The notes: generated from the letters alone by a model not told the origin. Numbered from the stretch's first letter, positions 50,860 through 60,465 are shown. The stretch is DNA of 64,000 nucleotides from JBECKX01 sp964468475 (GCA_964468475.1 CAYXUL010000001.1:1-64000); one strand, 5' to 3'. Translations and numbers: made by a program.

Positions 50860-51698
50860 CCCCATCCCTCCTTCGGTGAAGGATATATCGACACATGAGA
50901 TCGGCGGAAATAATCGAGTTTGGTGTCAGCATCGACAAAACCGGTGAATGTGACCTCATTAGTAAGGCCCATTCGTTTTGCCTGGCTCTTGAGTTGCGGC
51001 AGGTAGTCACCGTCGCCGACAATCACGACTCTCGCATTGGGGATGGATTCTTTAACGCGCGGCAGCGCCGCGATGACGTGATCCACAGCTTTGTACTTCT
51101 TGATCCGCCCCAGATAAAGAATCGTGGGTTGCTCGAATCGGGCCAAGCCGGGATCGGGAGTGAAGGCTGTATGATCGATTCCGCATTCTGCCACATCGAT
51201 AACGTCAGCATTGATCCCGCGCGTGATCAGGTCGCCGCGAGTTGACTGGCTGGCGGCAAGAAAGCGTGCGCGGCTGTAAATATGAGGGATCGGCTGCTCC
51301 GCAAGATAGACATAGGTGGCAATCAGCGGATTGACTTCCTGGTAGATCGTCTTGCCGAAGAGATGCGGGATTATTGCCAGGAATGGATAATTGAAGAACA
51401 TCGGCAGATAGAAGGGAATCTTGTTGATGTCCTCGACGATCAGGTCGTACGGTTTCTCATCGAGTAAATGCTTGATAAAGATCGGTGCGCGAAAATTGAA
51501 GGTGTACCTGCCTCCGGATCGGCGAACCTCGTAGCCGTTGATAACTTCGCGGTCCTTCGCCCCCGGGTAGGAGCAGCAGGCAAGAGTCACCTCGTGGCCC
51601 CATTCAACCACGCGCTGGAGAATCTCTTCGATTTGTACTTCCGCGCCTCCGGCGAGCGGGTGCGTCAAGTCCTGCCAATTGACCGCAAGGATTCTCAA
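50860..51698 (-). CDS. Glycosyltransferase family 4 (3' end in gap)
   Basis: About 280 residues of an expected 370-400. MRILAVNWQDLTHPLAGGAEVQIEEIL is a typical GT4 start, PTILYLGRIKKYKAVDHVIAAL and VVIVGDGDYLPQLKSQAKRMGL form the donor domain, and it ends near YPSPKEGW just before the E-x7-E region, lost in the gap. It probably adds a sugar to a lipid-linked glycan. Confidence 0.88.
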
Positions 51699-51725
51699 GG
51701 GCGAATGATCCGGTGGTTAAGAACC

Positions 51726-54266
51726 TTAGTTGGAGTCACCGGGCAGATCCATTTGCCTGAGCTTAACGGAACCGGAAGTGGTATCAGTACCACGCAAGCT
51801 CCCTAATTCTCCATAAGCAGCAATCGCATCCGAGTCGCCCGGATTGTTCTGAATCCAGTTTTTCAGTACGACCTCGATAGAGTCGAAGGCGCTATCCTGA
51901 TACAGGTAGCTGAGCATCTGCCGGAAGGCATCCTCGTAATGCGGGGCCTTATCCAACTGTTCAGTCAGGATTTTATAGGCGCGGTCTTTCTTCCCCTTGC
52001 GCCGATAGTCTGCCGCCAGCGTTAGCCACAGGTCACCCTTGTTTATTGTCTCCGGCGCGCTGTCCAGTACGTGCTCGACTTCTTCCGTCGAATCGAGATC
52101 AGCATAGATTTGCATAAGCAAAGCGTAATTGCGCCATTCTGTTGGTACGACCTGGATCGACTTCTTGGTCATAGCAATGGCGCGCTGCGTATCTCCTTTA
52201 CGACGAAGGACATCGGCGGTGTAGATGAAACCGGCGGCATAATTCTGAGTCAGGCGCGCAGCATTCTCATCTTTGTAAACTGCCGGGTCTGCCACGCCGC
52301 GATACTTGAACTTATCCATATACAGGTTATAGGTCTTGTCGAGATCAATCATCTCATTGCCTGAGTCTTGCTTCAAACGCATCATCATGCCTGACATTTC
52401 CAGGTGGTCCTCGAGGGATTTACCACGATAGCGACGATTATCTTCTGATACGGTCACGGCAAACTCTATCGGGACTTTCCAGTTATCGGTCTCGATGATG
52501 TTGTCGATCATCTGGTCCTGAATACGCCAGACGCTGCCATCGGGCAGGCGTTGATGTCGCAGATTCTCGATCTGCGCATCGGTGAGGCTGATGGGCACGC
52601 CCATTTCATTTTTCAACTGCTTGATATACCAGTCGGTGTTCAAGAGAGAGAGATTGGCGATACGCACATCCTTGCGAACGCCATACACTTCCTGCAAGGC
52701 CCAGACCGGGAAGGTATCATTATCACCATTGGTGAAGACAACTGCGTTGGAATCCGCCGAAACCAGAAGGTTATAGGCGTAATCCCAGGGTATGAAGTTT
52801 TTAGATCGATCAGATTTGTAGTAGTTGGCTTTTAGCGCCAAAACCGGCAGCAGCAGAAGTACGAGCAGGCCGTAAATCAGCGTCTTGGAGCCACCACCCT
52901 TCTGAAGGAACTGATAAAGCATATCCCATATTGCCATCACCCCCAATCCAATAGCCAAACCGAAGAGGATAAACCCCGGTTGGAAAAAGTAATCTCGATC
53001 GCGCACCTCCAGGTGCGCGTCATCGTTAGGCAACTTTCCGGCCATCGTTCCGTCGGCGAAGTTCATGTAGAGCACGAGGCCGACGGTCGCAGCCATTATC
53101 ATCAGGAAGAACGGCACCCCCTTCTGCCATTTGCGATAGCTTGTCTCCAGAATTCCGAGTAGTCCCAGCGGGAACAGAGTCACGATAAACGCCAGCCCGC
53201 TGACGCCATACTGATCTTCGAAGAAACCCCAGAAGCCCATGCGCGGATGACGGCCGAATTGGTTGGCCAACGTACCGCGCCGGGTGAACATGCGCTCGAT
53301 CATAGATTGCTGGCCGTATTGCCGGCGCTCCAGAAAATCATCAAGTTTATCAAAGGTAGTGGGGGCGTTTTCGTTGATAGCGGGATGTTCCGCGGCACGA
53401 ATCGGGACGTAGAATTGCGTCGAAAAAGCCAGCACCGAGGCTAGCATGATGAAGAAAGGCACAACCAACATAGCGCGTTTCGGGGAGATGAAGTAGATGA
53501 GGATCAAGATGCCAGTCCAGATACAGGTAGCGATAAAGAAATGCCACAGCGATAAGATCGGTATCAGCAACACCACGCAGGAAATCCAAAAGAACGGGTT
53601 CCGACGCAGCTTGGCATCAAGCAGGATCATCATCAGCATGATCATCGGCATGATCAGATAGACCGTCAGGTGAACGGCAATCGACAGCACGGCGATGAAA
53701 AATATCAGGATCAGGTATTTGCGTCCTTCGGGGCGGTCGCGTCGCTCAGCCCAGCGCAGGGAGAGCCAAATCAGCAGCGTGATCAGGAGCATCGAGAGAC
53801 CGTAAACTTCCGCCTCGACTGCTGAATTCCAGTTAGTCAAAGAGAAAGCCATCAGCAGCGCGCCAATTACGCCTGCTGTATACATGCCGACTCGGCGTGG
53901 CATATCGGCGTCTCCGTGGAACCAGTCGCGTATCAGGCGCACGACGATGAAGTATCCGAACATCGCCGCCAGAGCGCTGCTGAAAGTAGAGACCAGGTTT
54001 ATGCGGAAACCAATATCCGTGGCTACCGGAAGAAGGCTGAAGAGCCGTCCCAGCAAAACAAAAAGCGGGCTGCCGGGAGGATGGGGAATGCCCAGAATAT
54101 ACGAGCAGGCAACGAACTCACCGCAATCCCAGAAAGAGAAAGTTCGCTGAACCGTGAGCAGATAGACTATTGTTGCGACAGCCAGGACCGCGAGCCCGAC
54201 CCACAGGTTGGCTTTATCGTAGGGTTTGTCTAGACGGTCGCTCTTTAGAAATTCTTTATCGATCAA
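51726..54266 (-). CDS. DUF2723 membrane glycosyltransferase-like protein with TPR tail
   Basis: 846 residues starting at a TTG with GGAGG seven bases upstream. The N-terminal half has about eleven TM helices and the family motif TFSFWDCGEFVACSYILGIPHPPGSPLF, with the acidic residues expected for a GT-C fold. The C-terminal 250 residues are TPR-like helices. DUF2723 proteins are abundant in Bacteroidetes and related phyla and are thought to be protein O-mannosyltransferase relatives. Substrate unknown. Confidence 0.9.
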   Translation of the reverse strand: MIDKEFLKSDRLDKPYDKANLWVGLAVLAVATIVYLLTVQRTFSFWDCGEFVACSYILGIPHPPGSPLFVLLGRLFSLLPVATDIGFRINLVSTFSSALAAMFGYFIVVRLIRDWFHGDADMPRRVGMYTAGVIGALLMAFSLTNWNSAVEAEVYGLSMLLITLLIWLSLRWAERRDRPEGRKYLILIFFIAVLSIAVHLTVYLIMPMIMLMMILLDAKLRRNPFFWISCVVLLIPILSLWHFFIATCIWTGILILIYFISPKRAMLVVPFFIMLASVLAFSTQFYVPIRAAEHPAINENAPTTFDKLDDFLERRQYGQQSMIERMFTRRGTLANQFGRHPRMGFWGFFEDQYGVSGLAFIVTLFPLGLLGILETSYRKWQKGVPFFLMIMAATVGLVLYMNFADGTMAGKLPNDDAHLEVRDRDYFFQPGFILFGLAIGLGVMAIWDMLYQFLQKGGGSKTLIYGLLVLLLLPVLALKANYYKSDRSKNFIPWDYAYNLLVSADSNAVVFTNGDNDTFPVWALQEVYGVRKDVRIANLSLLNTDWYIKQLKNEMGVPISLTDAQIENLRHQRLPDGSVWRIQDQMIDNIIETDNWKVPIEFAVTVSEDNRRYRGKSLEDHLEMSGMMMRLKQDSGNEMIDLDKTYNLYMDKFKYRGVADPAVYKDENAARLTQNYAAGFIYTADVLRRKGDTQRAIAMTKKSIQVVPTEWRNYALLMQIYADLDSTEEVEHVLDSAPETINKGDLWLTLAADYRRKGKKDRAYKILTEQLDKAPHYEDAFRQMLSYLYQDSAFDSIEVVLKNWIQNNPGDSDAIAAYGELGSLRGTDTTSGSVKLRQMDLPGDSN

Positions 54267-54444
54267 GCACTATCCTCCTCGGACATCTGAACTCAATGTT
54301 TTCCTTGGAGATATACCAACAACTGCCTGCCCGCGATTAAATAAATCGCGATTAATTGTGATATGCGGCTAACAAATGTGGCGGGGAATATAAACAGAGC
54401 CCGCCGGAAATCCAAACCAAAATCGGAAAGGCAGCCGGCCGGCC

Positions 54445-54867
54445 CTAGTTGAGCTTTTCGCTCTTCTGCAGCTTCTTGTTCAAAGCATCCAGCACGCCGT
54501 TCACAAATCCCGAGGACTCTTCAGCCGAGTATTTCTTCGCCAGTTCAACTGCTTCGTTGATCGCCACCTTGGAGGGGACATCGGGGAAATAGAGCAGTTC
54601 GCATATTCCGAGACGGAGGATATTCTTGTCCACCACGGCAAGGCGCTCGATCTTCCAGTTTATGGTGTGCTCGATAATATGCTTGTCGAGTTCATCGAGG
54701 TTGCCCACCGTGCGCCGCAGCAGTACTTCAGAAAACTCAGCCGATTCAGGTTTAAGACCGGCATCGGGGATTAATGAACGGCAAATCGAATCGATAGATT
54801 CTCCGGTTGATTCAAAGGCATAGAGGCATTTGAGAGCTAATTCGCGCGCCCGTGATCTTTGTCCCAT
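54445..54867 (-). CDS. nusB: Transcription antitermination factor NusB
   Basis: 140 residues with RSRARELALKCLYAFESTG, then NWKIERLAVVDKNILRLGICELLYFPDVPSKVAINEAVELAKKYSAEESSGFVNGVLD, the NusB fold. It binds boxA RNA with S10 for rRNA antitermination. It ends the riboflavin operon, a common linkage with ribH. Confidence 0.97.
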   Translation of the reverse strand: MGQRSRARELALKCLYAFESTGESIDSICRSLIPDAGLKPESAEFSEVLLRRTVGNLDELDKHIIEHTINWKIERLAVVDKNILRLGICELLYFPDVPSKVAINEAVELAKKYSAEESSGFVNGVLDALNKKLQKSEKLN

Positions 54868-54883
54868 AGTAGTTCGCGCGTTC

Positions 54884-55351
54884 CTAGCTTACAGAGCCGT
54901 AAAGGTTGATCATTTCGATAGCCGACAGCGCGGCATCCCAGCCTTTGTTGCCTGCCTTGGTGCCGGCGCGCTCCAGGCCCTGCTCGAGAGTGTCGACGGT
55001 GATAACACCGTAAATGACCGGTTTTCCCGTGCGCAAAGCTATAGCTGCAATACCTTTGGTCACCTCCGCGGAGATATACTCGAAGTGTGGGGTATTACCT
55101 CGCACCACCGCTCCGAGGCAGATGATCGCGTCGTAAGCACTGCGGTCGGCAAGGCGAGAGGCGAGATATGGCAGTTCGAAAGCGCCCGGTACCCAGTACT
55201 CATCTATGTCTTCCATACCGGCGCCGTGACGTGTGAGGCAGTCATAGGCGCCTGCAAGCAGGCGTTCGGTAAGCAAGGAATTGAACCGTGAAATGCAAAC
55301 TGCGAATTTTCTGTTCTTGGCTTCCAGGGAGCCGACATACTTCTTTCCCAT
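54884..55351 (-). CDS. ribH: 6,7-dimethyl-8-ribityllumazine synthase
   Basis: 155 residues with VCISRFNSLLTERLLAGA, VPGAFELPYLA and AVVRGNTPHFEYIS (catalytic histidine). It makes lumazine from the RibA/RibD and RibB products. Confidence 0.97.
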   Translation of the reverse strand: MGKKYVGSLEAKNRKFAVCISRFNSLLTERLLAGAYDCLTRHGAGMEDIDEYWVPGAFELPYLASRLADRSAYDAIICLGAVVRGNTPHFEYISAEVTKGIAAIALRTGKPVIYGVITVDTLEQGLERAGTKAGNKGWDAALSAIEMINLYGSVS

Positions 55352-55360
55352 CGTGTACCC

Positions 55361-56599
55361 CTATCTCAGCGTGCCAAGCAGATGACCCAGCTTGTCACGT
55401 TTGGTTTCCAGATACTTGACATTATACTTCGTCGGCGCGACCGTCGACGAAACTCTTTCGGTGACCTTGAGGCCGTAGCCCTCCAGCCCGATTATTTTGC
55501 GAGGGTTGTTGGTGATCAGGCGGATTGAACTTAGCCCCAAATCAACCAGGATTTGTGCACCGATGCCATAGTCGCGGAGGTCATCCTTGAATCCCAGTTC
55601 ATGGTTGGCTTCGACCGTATCGCGTCCCTGGTCCTGAAGCGCATAGGCACGGATCTTGTTCGCAAGCCCGATGCCCCTGCCCTCCTGGCGCATGTAGAGA
55701 ATCACACCTCTGCCGGCCTCTTCGATCATCTCCATTGCGGCATGCAACTGGTCACCACAGTCGCAGCGGCTGGAACCGAAGACATCGCCCGTGAGGCACT
55801 GCGAATGCACCCTGACTAGAACGTCAGCCTCACCTTTAACATCGCCTTTGACCAGCGCCAGATGATGGTGCTCATCGATCTCCGATTTGTATAGATGCAG
55901 GCGAAAGTCGCCGTGTGCGGTCGGGAAATCGACTTCCGTGATTTCGTGCACCAGTTTTTCGCGCATTTGCCTGAAGGCGATGAGAGCTTTAATCGTGATC
56001 AGCTTGATGCCGAACTTATCGGCGATCTCTCGAAGTTCGTTGACGCGCGCCATCGAGCCATCGGCAGACATGATCTCACAAAGAACGCCGCCGTGATTGA
56101 GGCCTGCCAGCCTGGCTAGGTCAACTGCAGCTTCACTGTGGCCGGCTCGTGAAAGAACACCGCCCGGCATAGCCTCGATCGGGAAGATGTGCCCCGGGCG
56201 GGCGAAATCTGACGGCTGCGAAGATTCATCCATGACCTGCCTGATTGTCTCGCAACGATCAGCGGCGGAGATACCGGTTGTGGTGCCACGCATAGCGTCA
56301 ATGCTGACCGTGAATCGTGTTCCTAACTTGGCTGAATTGTTGGTGGCCATCGGCGACAGGTCAAGGCGTTCGAGAATCGGACGCGCCAGTGACAGACACA
56401 CCAACCCGCGACCTTCTTTTGCCAGAAAATTAATAGCCTCGGGAGTGACCTTATCGGCGGCAAGAATGAAGTCTCCTTCGTTCTCGCGATCTTCGTCATC
56501 AACGACGATCACGATCTTACCCTCGGCGATCTCCTTAATCGCATCCTCGACCTTATCGAACAGCTGATCTGTCCTGCTGCGTAACCTGATTTGACTCAT
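55361..56599 (-). CDS. ribBA: Bifunctional 3,4-DHBP synthase / GTP cyclohydrolase II
   Basis: 412 residues. The RibB half has VDDEDRENEGDFILAAD and GLVCLSLA; the RibA half has the zinc motif CLTGDVFGSSRCDCGDQL and the EGRGIGL loop. Both active sites look intact. It supplies both branches of riboflavin synthesis. Confidence 0.97.
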   Translation of the reverse strand: MSQIRLRSRTDQLFDKVEDAIKEIAEGKIVIVVDDEDRENEGDFILAADKVTPEAINFLAKEGRGLVCLSLARPILERLDLSPMATNNSAKLGTRFTVSIDAMRGTTTGISAADRCETIRQVMDESSQPSDFARPGHIFPIEAMPGGVLSRAGHSEAAVDLARLAGLNHGGVLCEIMSADGSMARVNELREIADKFGIKLITIKALIAFRQMREKLVHEITEVDFPTAHGDFRLHLYKSEIDEHHHLALVKGDVKGEADVLVRVHSQCLTGDVFGSSRCDCGDQLHAAMEMIEEAGRGVILYMRQEGRGIGLANKIRAYALQDQGRDTVEANHELGFKDDLRDYGIGAQILVDLGLSSIRLITNNPRKIIGLEGYGLKVTERVSSTVAPTKYNVKYLETKRDKLGHLLGTLR

Positions 56600-56643
56600 T
56601 TGTCAACACTCCTCAGTAGAGAGCGTATGGCATACATTATTCA

Positions 56644-57282
56644 TTAGTAGCCATACTCCCGTAACTTCTCTATGGTAATCGTCTCTCGTGAGAGACTTTG
56701 TTGTTTTGCGATATACTTGCCGATCAAATCGAATTCAAGGTTCACTTCGTGCCCCGCTCTAACTGCACCCAGAGTTGTGTGTGTGAATGTGTGCGGGATT
56801 ATGCTCACAGCAAAGTGGTCGCGATGGACGGCTACGGCTGTCAGGCTGATACCGTCGACGGCGATGGAGCCCTTCTCCACGAGGTATTGCTTAAATTCCG
56901 ACGGGTAGCTGAATTGAATCAACCAACTTCCCTGTTTATCAGTGACGGAAAGACAGCGGCCGATAGCGTCGACATGCCCCTGCAGGAAGTGGCCGCCCAT
57001 ACGGTCAGTCGGCAGGAGTGCCAGTTCGAGGTTGACACTAACGCCGCGTTGAAGTTTCCCCAGGGTAGTACGCGACAAAGTTTCCGCGACCGCAGTGGCA
57101 GTGAAGCTGCTGCCGGTCGGCGATACTCTCTCGGAGGTGAGACAAACGCCGTTAATAGCAACCGAATCACCGACATCGATCTCAGCGACCAGTTCGGGAG
57201 CCGAGATAGTCAGTTCGGTGTTAACGGCTCTTCGGACGATCGACTCGACTCTTCCCTGTGACTGAATTATGCCCGTGAACAT
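56644..57282 (-). CDS. ribE: Riboflavin synthase subunit alpha
   Basis: 212 residues with two lumazine-binding repeats starting MFTGIIQSQGRVESI and LLPTDRMGGHFLQGHVDAIG. It makes riboflavin from two lumazines. The start overlaps the ribD stop by one base. Confidence 0.96.
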   Translation of the reverse strand: MFTGIIQSQGRVESIVRRAVNTELTISAPELVAEIDVGDSVAINGVCLTSERVSPTGSSFTATAVAETLSRTTLGKLQRGVSVNLELALLPTDRMGGHFLQGHVDAIGRCLSVTDKQGSWLIQFSYPSEFKQYLVEKGSIAVDGISLTAVAVHRDHFAVSIIPHTFTHTTLGAVRAGHEVNLEFDLIGKYIAKQQSLSRETITIEKLREYGY

Positions 57283-58370
57283 CAGCGTACGACCTCCGTT
57301 TCAATCCAAACGTCGCCGCCCAGTTCATAAGTGTCATTTACTTTGTATTGCAGTGATTCAGAAATCGCGCGATCCAGCTCGGAGTTGAACGCTGAGAGCC
57401 CTTTCCCTAACAGCTTTGGCGCGATGACAAAGATTATCTCATCAGCCAAACCTGCTTCGATAAACTGCGTGAAGAGGCTGGCGCCGCCCTCTACCAACAC
57501 TCGCCCCAAATGTTGGCTGGCACAGAGGCGCAACAATTTCTCCAGGTTCACTTTCCCGCCGTCTGACGCAACCGTCCAGCGATCCGTTCTGACGGGACCG
57601 CCATTGGCTGCAGTCACGCTGTCCTGCTCACCCGCGCTGACTGCTACTGTATTGTGATCTTCGTTGTGCACTATCAGACCGAGGTGCTCAGGAACCGAAT
57701 CTGTCGAGGAGCCGACAACAATGCGTTTGGGGTTGTGATCGCTGAATCCGTGAGTTGTCAGGGCTGGATCATCATTGCGGGCGGTGCCGGCGCCGATGAT
57801 TACGGCATCGACTTGACTGCGAATTCTGTGCACACGCTCGCGGGATTCCTCCGCAGTAATCCACTTTGAGTTTCCGCTCGTGTCCGCAATCTTGCCGTCA
57901 AGTGTCTGCGCGATTTTGAGCGTGACGTAGGGCAAGCCGGTGCTGGTGTATTTCAAGTAGGCCCTGTTGAGTTGCTCAGCCTGCTGCCGCTCGATATCAG
58001 TTTCGACCTCGATACCACTATCCCTGAGAATCCGCAGTCCTTCCCCATTGACCAGCGGGTTGGGATCGGGCATGGCGGTGATGACCCGTTTTAGTCCTGA
58101 TACTTTGAGCGCGTCCACGCACGGCGGAGTCTTGCCGTGATGTGTGCAGGGCTCAAGAGTAACATAGAGATCAGCCCCGTCAATAGGTTCGCCAGCATTC
58201 TTAATAGCGTCGATTTCAGCATGGTCCCCACCGAAGCGACGGTGGTAGCCCTCCCCTATTATTCTGCCGTCGCGCACCAGGACTGCGCCTACGAGCGGAT
58301 TGGTACCGGTTCTGCCCGTACCCTTGGTGGCAAGCTCAAGAGCTCGTTGCATGTAAGCTCGATCAACCAT
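57282..58370 (-). CDS. ribD: Bifunctional riboflavin deaminase/reductase RibD
   Basis: 362 residues. The deaminase zinc motif is HAEIDAI followed by EPCTHHGKTPPC; the reductase half includes LKIAQTLDGKIADTSGNSKWIT. It is the first gene after the FMN riboswitch. The ATG directly follows the terminator T-run, and the only SD-like run (CGGGGA) is in the terminator stem. Confidence 0.97.
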   Translation of the reverse strand: MVDRAYMQRALELATKGTGRTGTNPLVGAVLVRDGRIIGEGYHRRFGGDHAEIDAIKNAGEPIDGADLYVTLEPCTHHGKTPPCVDALKVSGLKRVITAMPDPNPLVNGEGLRILRDSGIEVETDIERQQAEQLNRAYLKYTSTGLPYVTLKIAQTLDGKIADTSGNSKWITAEESRERVHRIRSQVDAVIIGAGTARNDDPALTTHGFSDHNPKRIVVGSSTDSVPEHLGLIVHNEDHNTVAVSAGEQDSVTAANGGPVRTDRWTVASDGGKVNLEKLLRLCASQHLGRVLVEGGASLFTQFIEAGLADEIIFVIAPKLLGKGLSAFNSELDRAISESLQYKVNDTYELGGDVWIETEVVR

Positions 58371-58398
58371 AAAAAAATCCCCGAAGCAATCTTCGGGG
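58371..58398 (-). terminator. Riboswitch terminator abutting the ribD start
   Basis: The 8-bp stem CCCCGAAG/CTTCGGGG (58398-58391 with 58386-58379) and 4-base loop are followed by A and seven T residues (58377-58371), directly before the ribD ATG at 58370. The 3' stem half (CTTCGGGGA) is the only SD candidate. Confidence 0.9.
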
Positions 58399-58501
58399 CT
58401 GTGTAAACGGCTAATCGCATAGCATCGGTAAACTTCCTCAATTCACTGATGCTATGTACAAAGCACTTGATCTCCATTAGACCAATTGTGCTTCTTGCCA
58501 A

Positions 58502-58629
58502 CCTTCTTCCATCCGGACTTTAACCGTCGGCATCGGAGTTACACCGATTCTGCCGGTAATCTATGTGCTTTCAGTTACCGGCTCGCGGGCTTTCACCGCC
58601 GATCGAGGAATTTCACCTCACCCCGAAGG
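58502..58629 (-). promoter_or_regulatory. FMN riboswitch (RFN element)
   Basis: The minus strand holds the conserved RFN blocks in order: CCTTCGGGG...GGTGAAATTCC, CGGCGGTGAAAGCCCGCGA, a variable hairpin, CCGATGCCGACGGTTAAAGTCCGGATGGAAGAAGG. P1 is CCTTC/GAAGG. About 100 bases separate it from the terminator. A TATAAC box at 58655-58650 could be the promoter -10 (poor -35). Confidence 0.95.
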
Positions 58630-58795
58630 CTTCTCGTGTAAAGCTACTTGTTATACGATTGAAGTCAAGAATATTTGTGGAGATTCTCAGCTATCAACTC
58701 CGTGAAGAACGTTGCCGCTCGCGCCTCGGTTTTCCTTGTCATTTAACGAGTTAGCTTGTATCAATTAGATCAACTTCTCAGAAGGGAGCGAAACC

Positions 58796-59464
58796 GTGGC
58801 AAGAATTTGGTCGTGGGCAAATCGCGTGACGCTGGCACGCATAGGGCTGTTGTTCTTCCTCGTGGCATTGGTTTATGATCACAATTTATGGTCCAGATTC
58901 TGGGCAGCGATTATCGCAGTAGTAGTTATCATCGGCGACTGGCTCGACGGGTTCCTGGCACGGAAGCTGCATGAATCTTCAAAGCTGGGGAGCATACTTG
59001 ACATCGCGGGCGACAGAATCATCGAGACGATTTTATGGATAGTGTTGGCTGATCTTGACCTGGTGCCACTATGGATTCCGATCGTGGTGATTTCTCGCTC
59101 GATCCTTACTGACAGCATCAGAAATTACTTGATGAGATATGGCTACACTGCCTTTGGCGAGAGCACGATGATGCGAAGCAAACTGGGGAAATTTCTGACC
59201 GGTTCACCTGTGATGCGCACCGGCTATGCTGTCTTGAAGGCGATGACCTTCAGCTGGCTGCTGCTGATTTCGGCGATGGATCGTCTCTGGAATGAGATAC
59301 CCTTCCTCACGGAGAAATTCTTGTCGGCAGCTTATCTGGCGGGATACATAGCGGCAATGGTAACAGCGGTGGTGTCGCTGGCACGCGGTATCCCTGCTAT
59401 CATCGAAGGAACTCAAATGATCGTGTCACTCGATGCCAAGCAGACTCAAGCTAATACTCGTTGA
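58796..59464 (+). CDS. CDP-alcohol phosphatidyltransferase (PgsA-like)
   Basis: 222 residues starting at a GTG with GGGAG eight bases upstream. The family motif is GDWLDGFLARKLHESSKLGSILDIAGD (DG-x2-AR-x8-G-x3-D-x3-D). Several TM helices follow. With the HAD gene it probably makes phosphatidylglycerol phosphate and then phosphatidylglycerol, but the alcohol is not certain. Confidence 0.9.
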   Translation: MARIWSWANRVTLARIGLLFFLVALVYDHNLWSRFWAAIIAVVVIIGDWLDGFLARKLHESSKLGSILDIAGDRIIETILWIVLADLDLVPLWIPIVVISRSILTDSIRNYLMRYGYTAFGESTMMRSKLGKFLTGSPVMRTGYAVLKAMTFSWLLLISAMDRLWNEIPFLTEKFLSAAYLAGYIAAMVTAVVSLARGIPAIIEGTQMIVSLDAKQTQANTR

Positions 59465-60137
59465 CATCGACGGCACCTTGCTGCCGGGTGGCATGGAGAG
59501 TGTTTTCTTTCGGTATCTGCGGCTTCAAGGACAAGTTAGTTGGATGAAGGTCGTGATGAATGCGCTGGCCATCCTGGTGAAATTGAGGTGGCCCCGGTGG
59601 CATAAGCTGAAGGTGGCCTACTTGCGCGGACTCAAGCCTCAGGATGTACTGAGGTGGGCTGAAGAATGTTTCAATAGTGAGATTTCACCGAAGATTTATA
59701 AGCCGATGCGTAGTGCTCTGGCTGAACTAAAGGACAGTGGCCTGGAAATCGTCTTGTTGTCAGGAACCGTTGATTTTCTTGCGGGGCTGGTGGGAAGGCA
59801 ATCTGGCGTTCACGAGTATGTCGCTTCAGTGCCGGTGATAAAGAATGGCACCTACACAGGAGAATTAGAAGAAGGGCATCCTTATGGCCAGCGCAAGGTC
59901 TTATTCGCTGAAAGGGTATTAACCAAACACGGCTGTGAGTGGGCTGACACAGGCGCGCTCGCCGACAACTACGCAGACAGGTTTCTGCTTCAGAAAGTTG
60001 CAGCGGCAGTGGTTATAAAACCGGAGGCAAAGCTGCGAAGCCTTGCCAAAACGAAAAGGTGGGGAATATTAGATTATCCTGAGGACCAGATTTCAACGAA
60101 CGAAGCGATTAGAGGCGCCTTCTCAGGTGGCCAATGA
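59433..60137 (+). CDS. HAD-IB family phosphatase
   Basis: 234 residues overlapping the previous gene by 32 bases. Motif I is LVDIDGTLLP; motif II is VLLSGTVDF; the third block is DTGALADNYADRFLL. A likely phosphatase acting after the CDP-alcohol phosphatidyltransferase, comparable to PgpC; inferred from pairing. Confidence 0.82.
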   Translation: MPSRLKLILVDIDGTLLPGGMESVFFRYLRLQGQVSWMKVVMNALAILVKLRWPRWHKLKVAYLRGLKPQDVLRWAEECFNSEISPKIYKPMRSALAELKDSGLEIVLLSGTVDFLAGLVGRQSGVHEYVASVPVIKNGTYTGELEEGHPYGQRKVLFAERVLTKHGCEWADTGALADNYADRFLLQKVAAAVVIKPEAKLRSLAKTKRWGILDYPEDQISTNEAIRGAFSGGQ

Positions 60138-60144
60138 GCTTCTC

Positions 60145-60465
60145 TTAGCAGCAGCCACCCTGCTCGTCAGGATTGCGCTTGATGGCGATCGAGAATCCGG
60201 TGACTCCAAAACGATCAGTGCCGTAATCGATGTAGATATCGCCGCGCTGCGCGATGTGGCCCAGCAAGCCGGATTCGATAAAGGCTTCTATTCCGTTCGA
60301 GTCGAGCTTTTCCAGTCCTGACGTTGACTCTTCCAGAGCCATCCCCATCTGGGGTCCGCTTCAGCCCGCGCCCTGCAAATAGAGCACCAGGCTTTTGCCG
60401 GTTGCCCGGGGAGATTCGAGCACACTCTTCAGACTGTCTCTGGCTTCATCTGATACAACCAACAC
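60145..60465 (-). CDS. HesB-like protein with in-frame UGA, probable selenoprotein
   Basis: From the GTG at 60465 (GGAGG upstream) the frame encodes 34 residues to LVLYLQGAG, then UGA (60363-60361), then SGPQMGMALEES and continues without interruption for 71 residues to TAA at 60145, ending GGCC. In the HesB-like branch of the IscA superfamily this position is Cys in G.GC.GP, and Sec-containing homologues are known. A naive gene call would give only a 67-residue fragment. Just after UGA a hairpin (AGC..CCCC AGAU GGGG..GCU) could be a SECIS. Alternatives: a sequencing error or a nonsense pseudogene. The remaining sequence is fully conserved in style. Confidence 0.85.
60337..60363 (-). promoter_or_regulatory. 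Putative bacterial SECIS after the UGA codon
   Basis: Directly after UGA, AGC/GCU (3 bp), a 3x3 internal loop and CCCC/GGGG (4 bp) close a loop AGAU with a G. An alternative is CCAGA/UCUGG with a G-rich loop. The loop is nearer to UGA than in Escherichia coli fdhF, so this is tentative. Confidence 0.4.
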
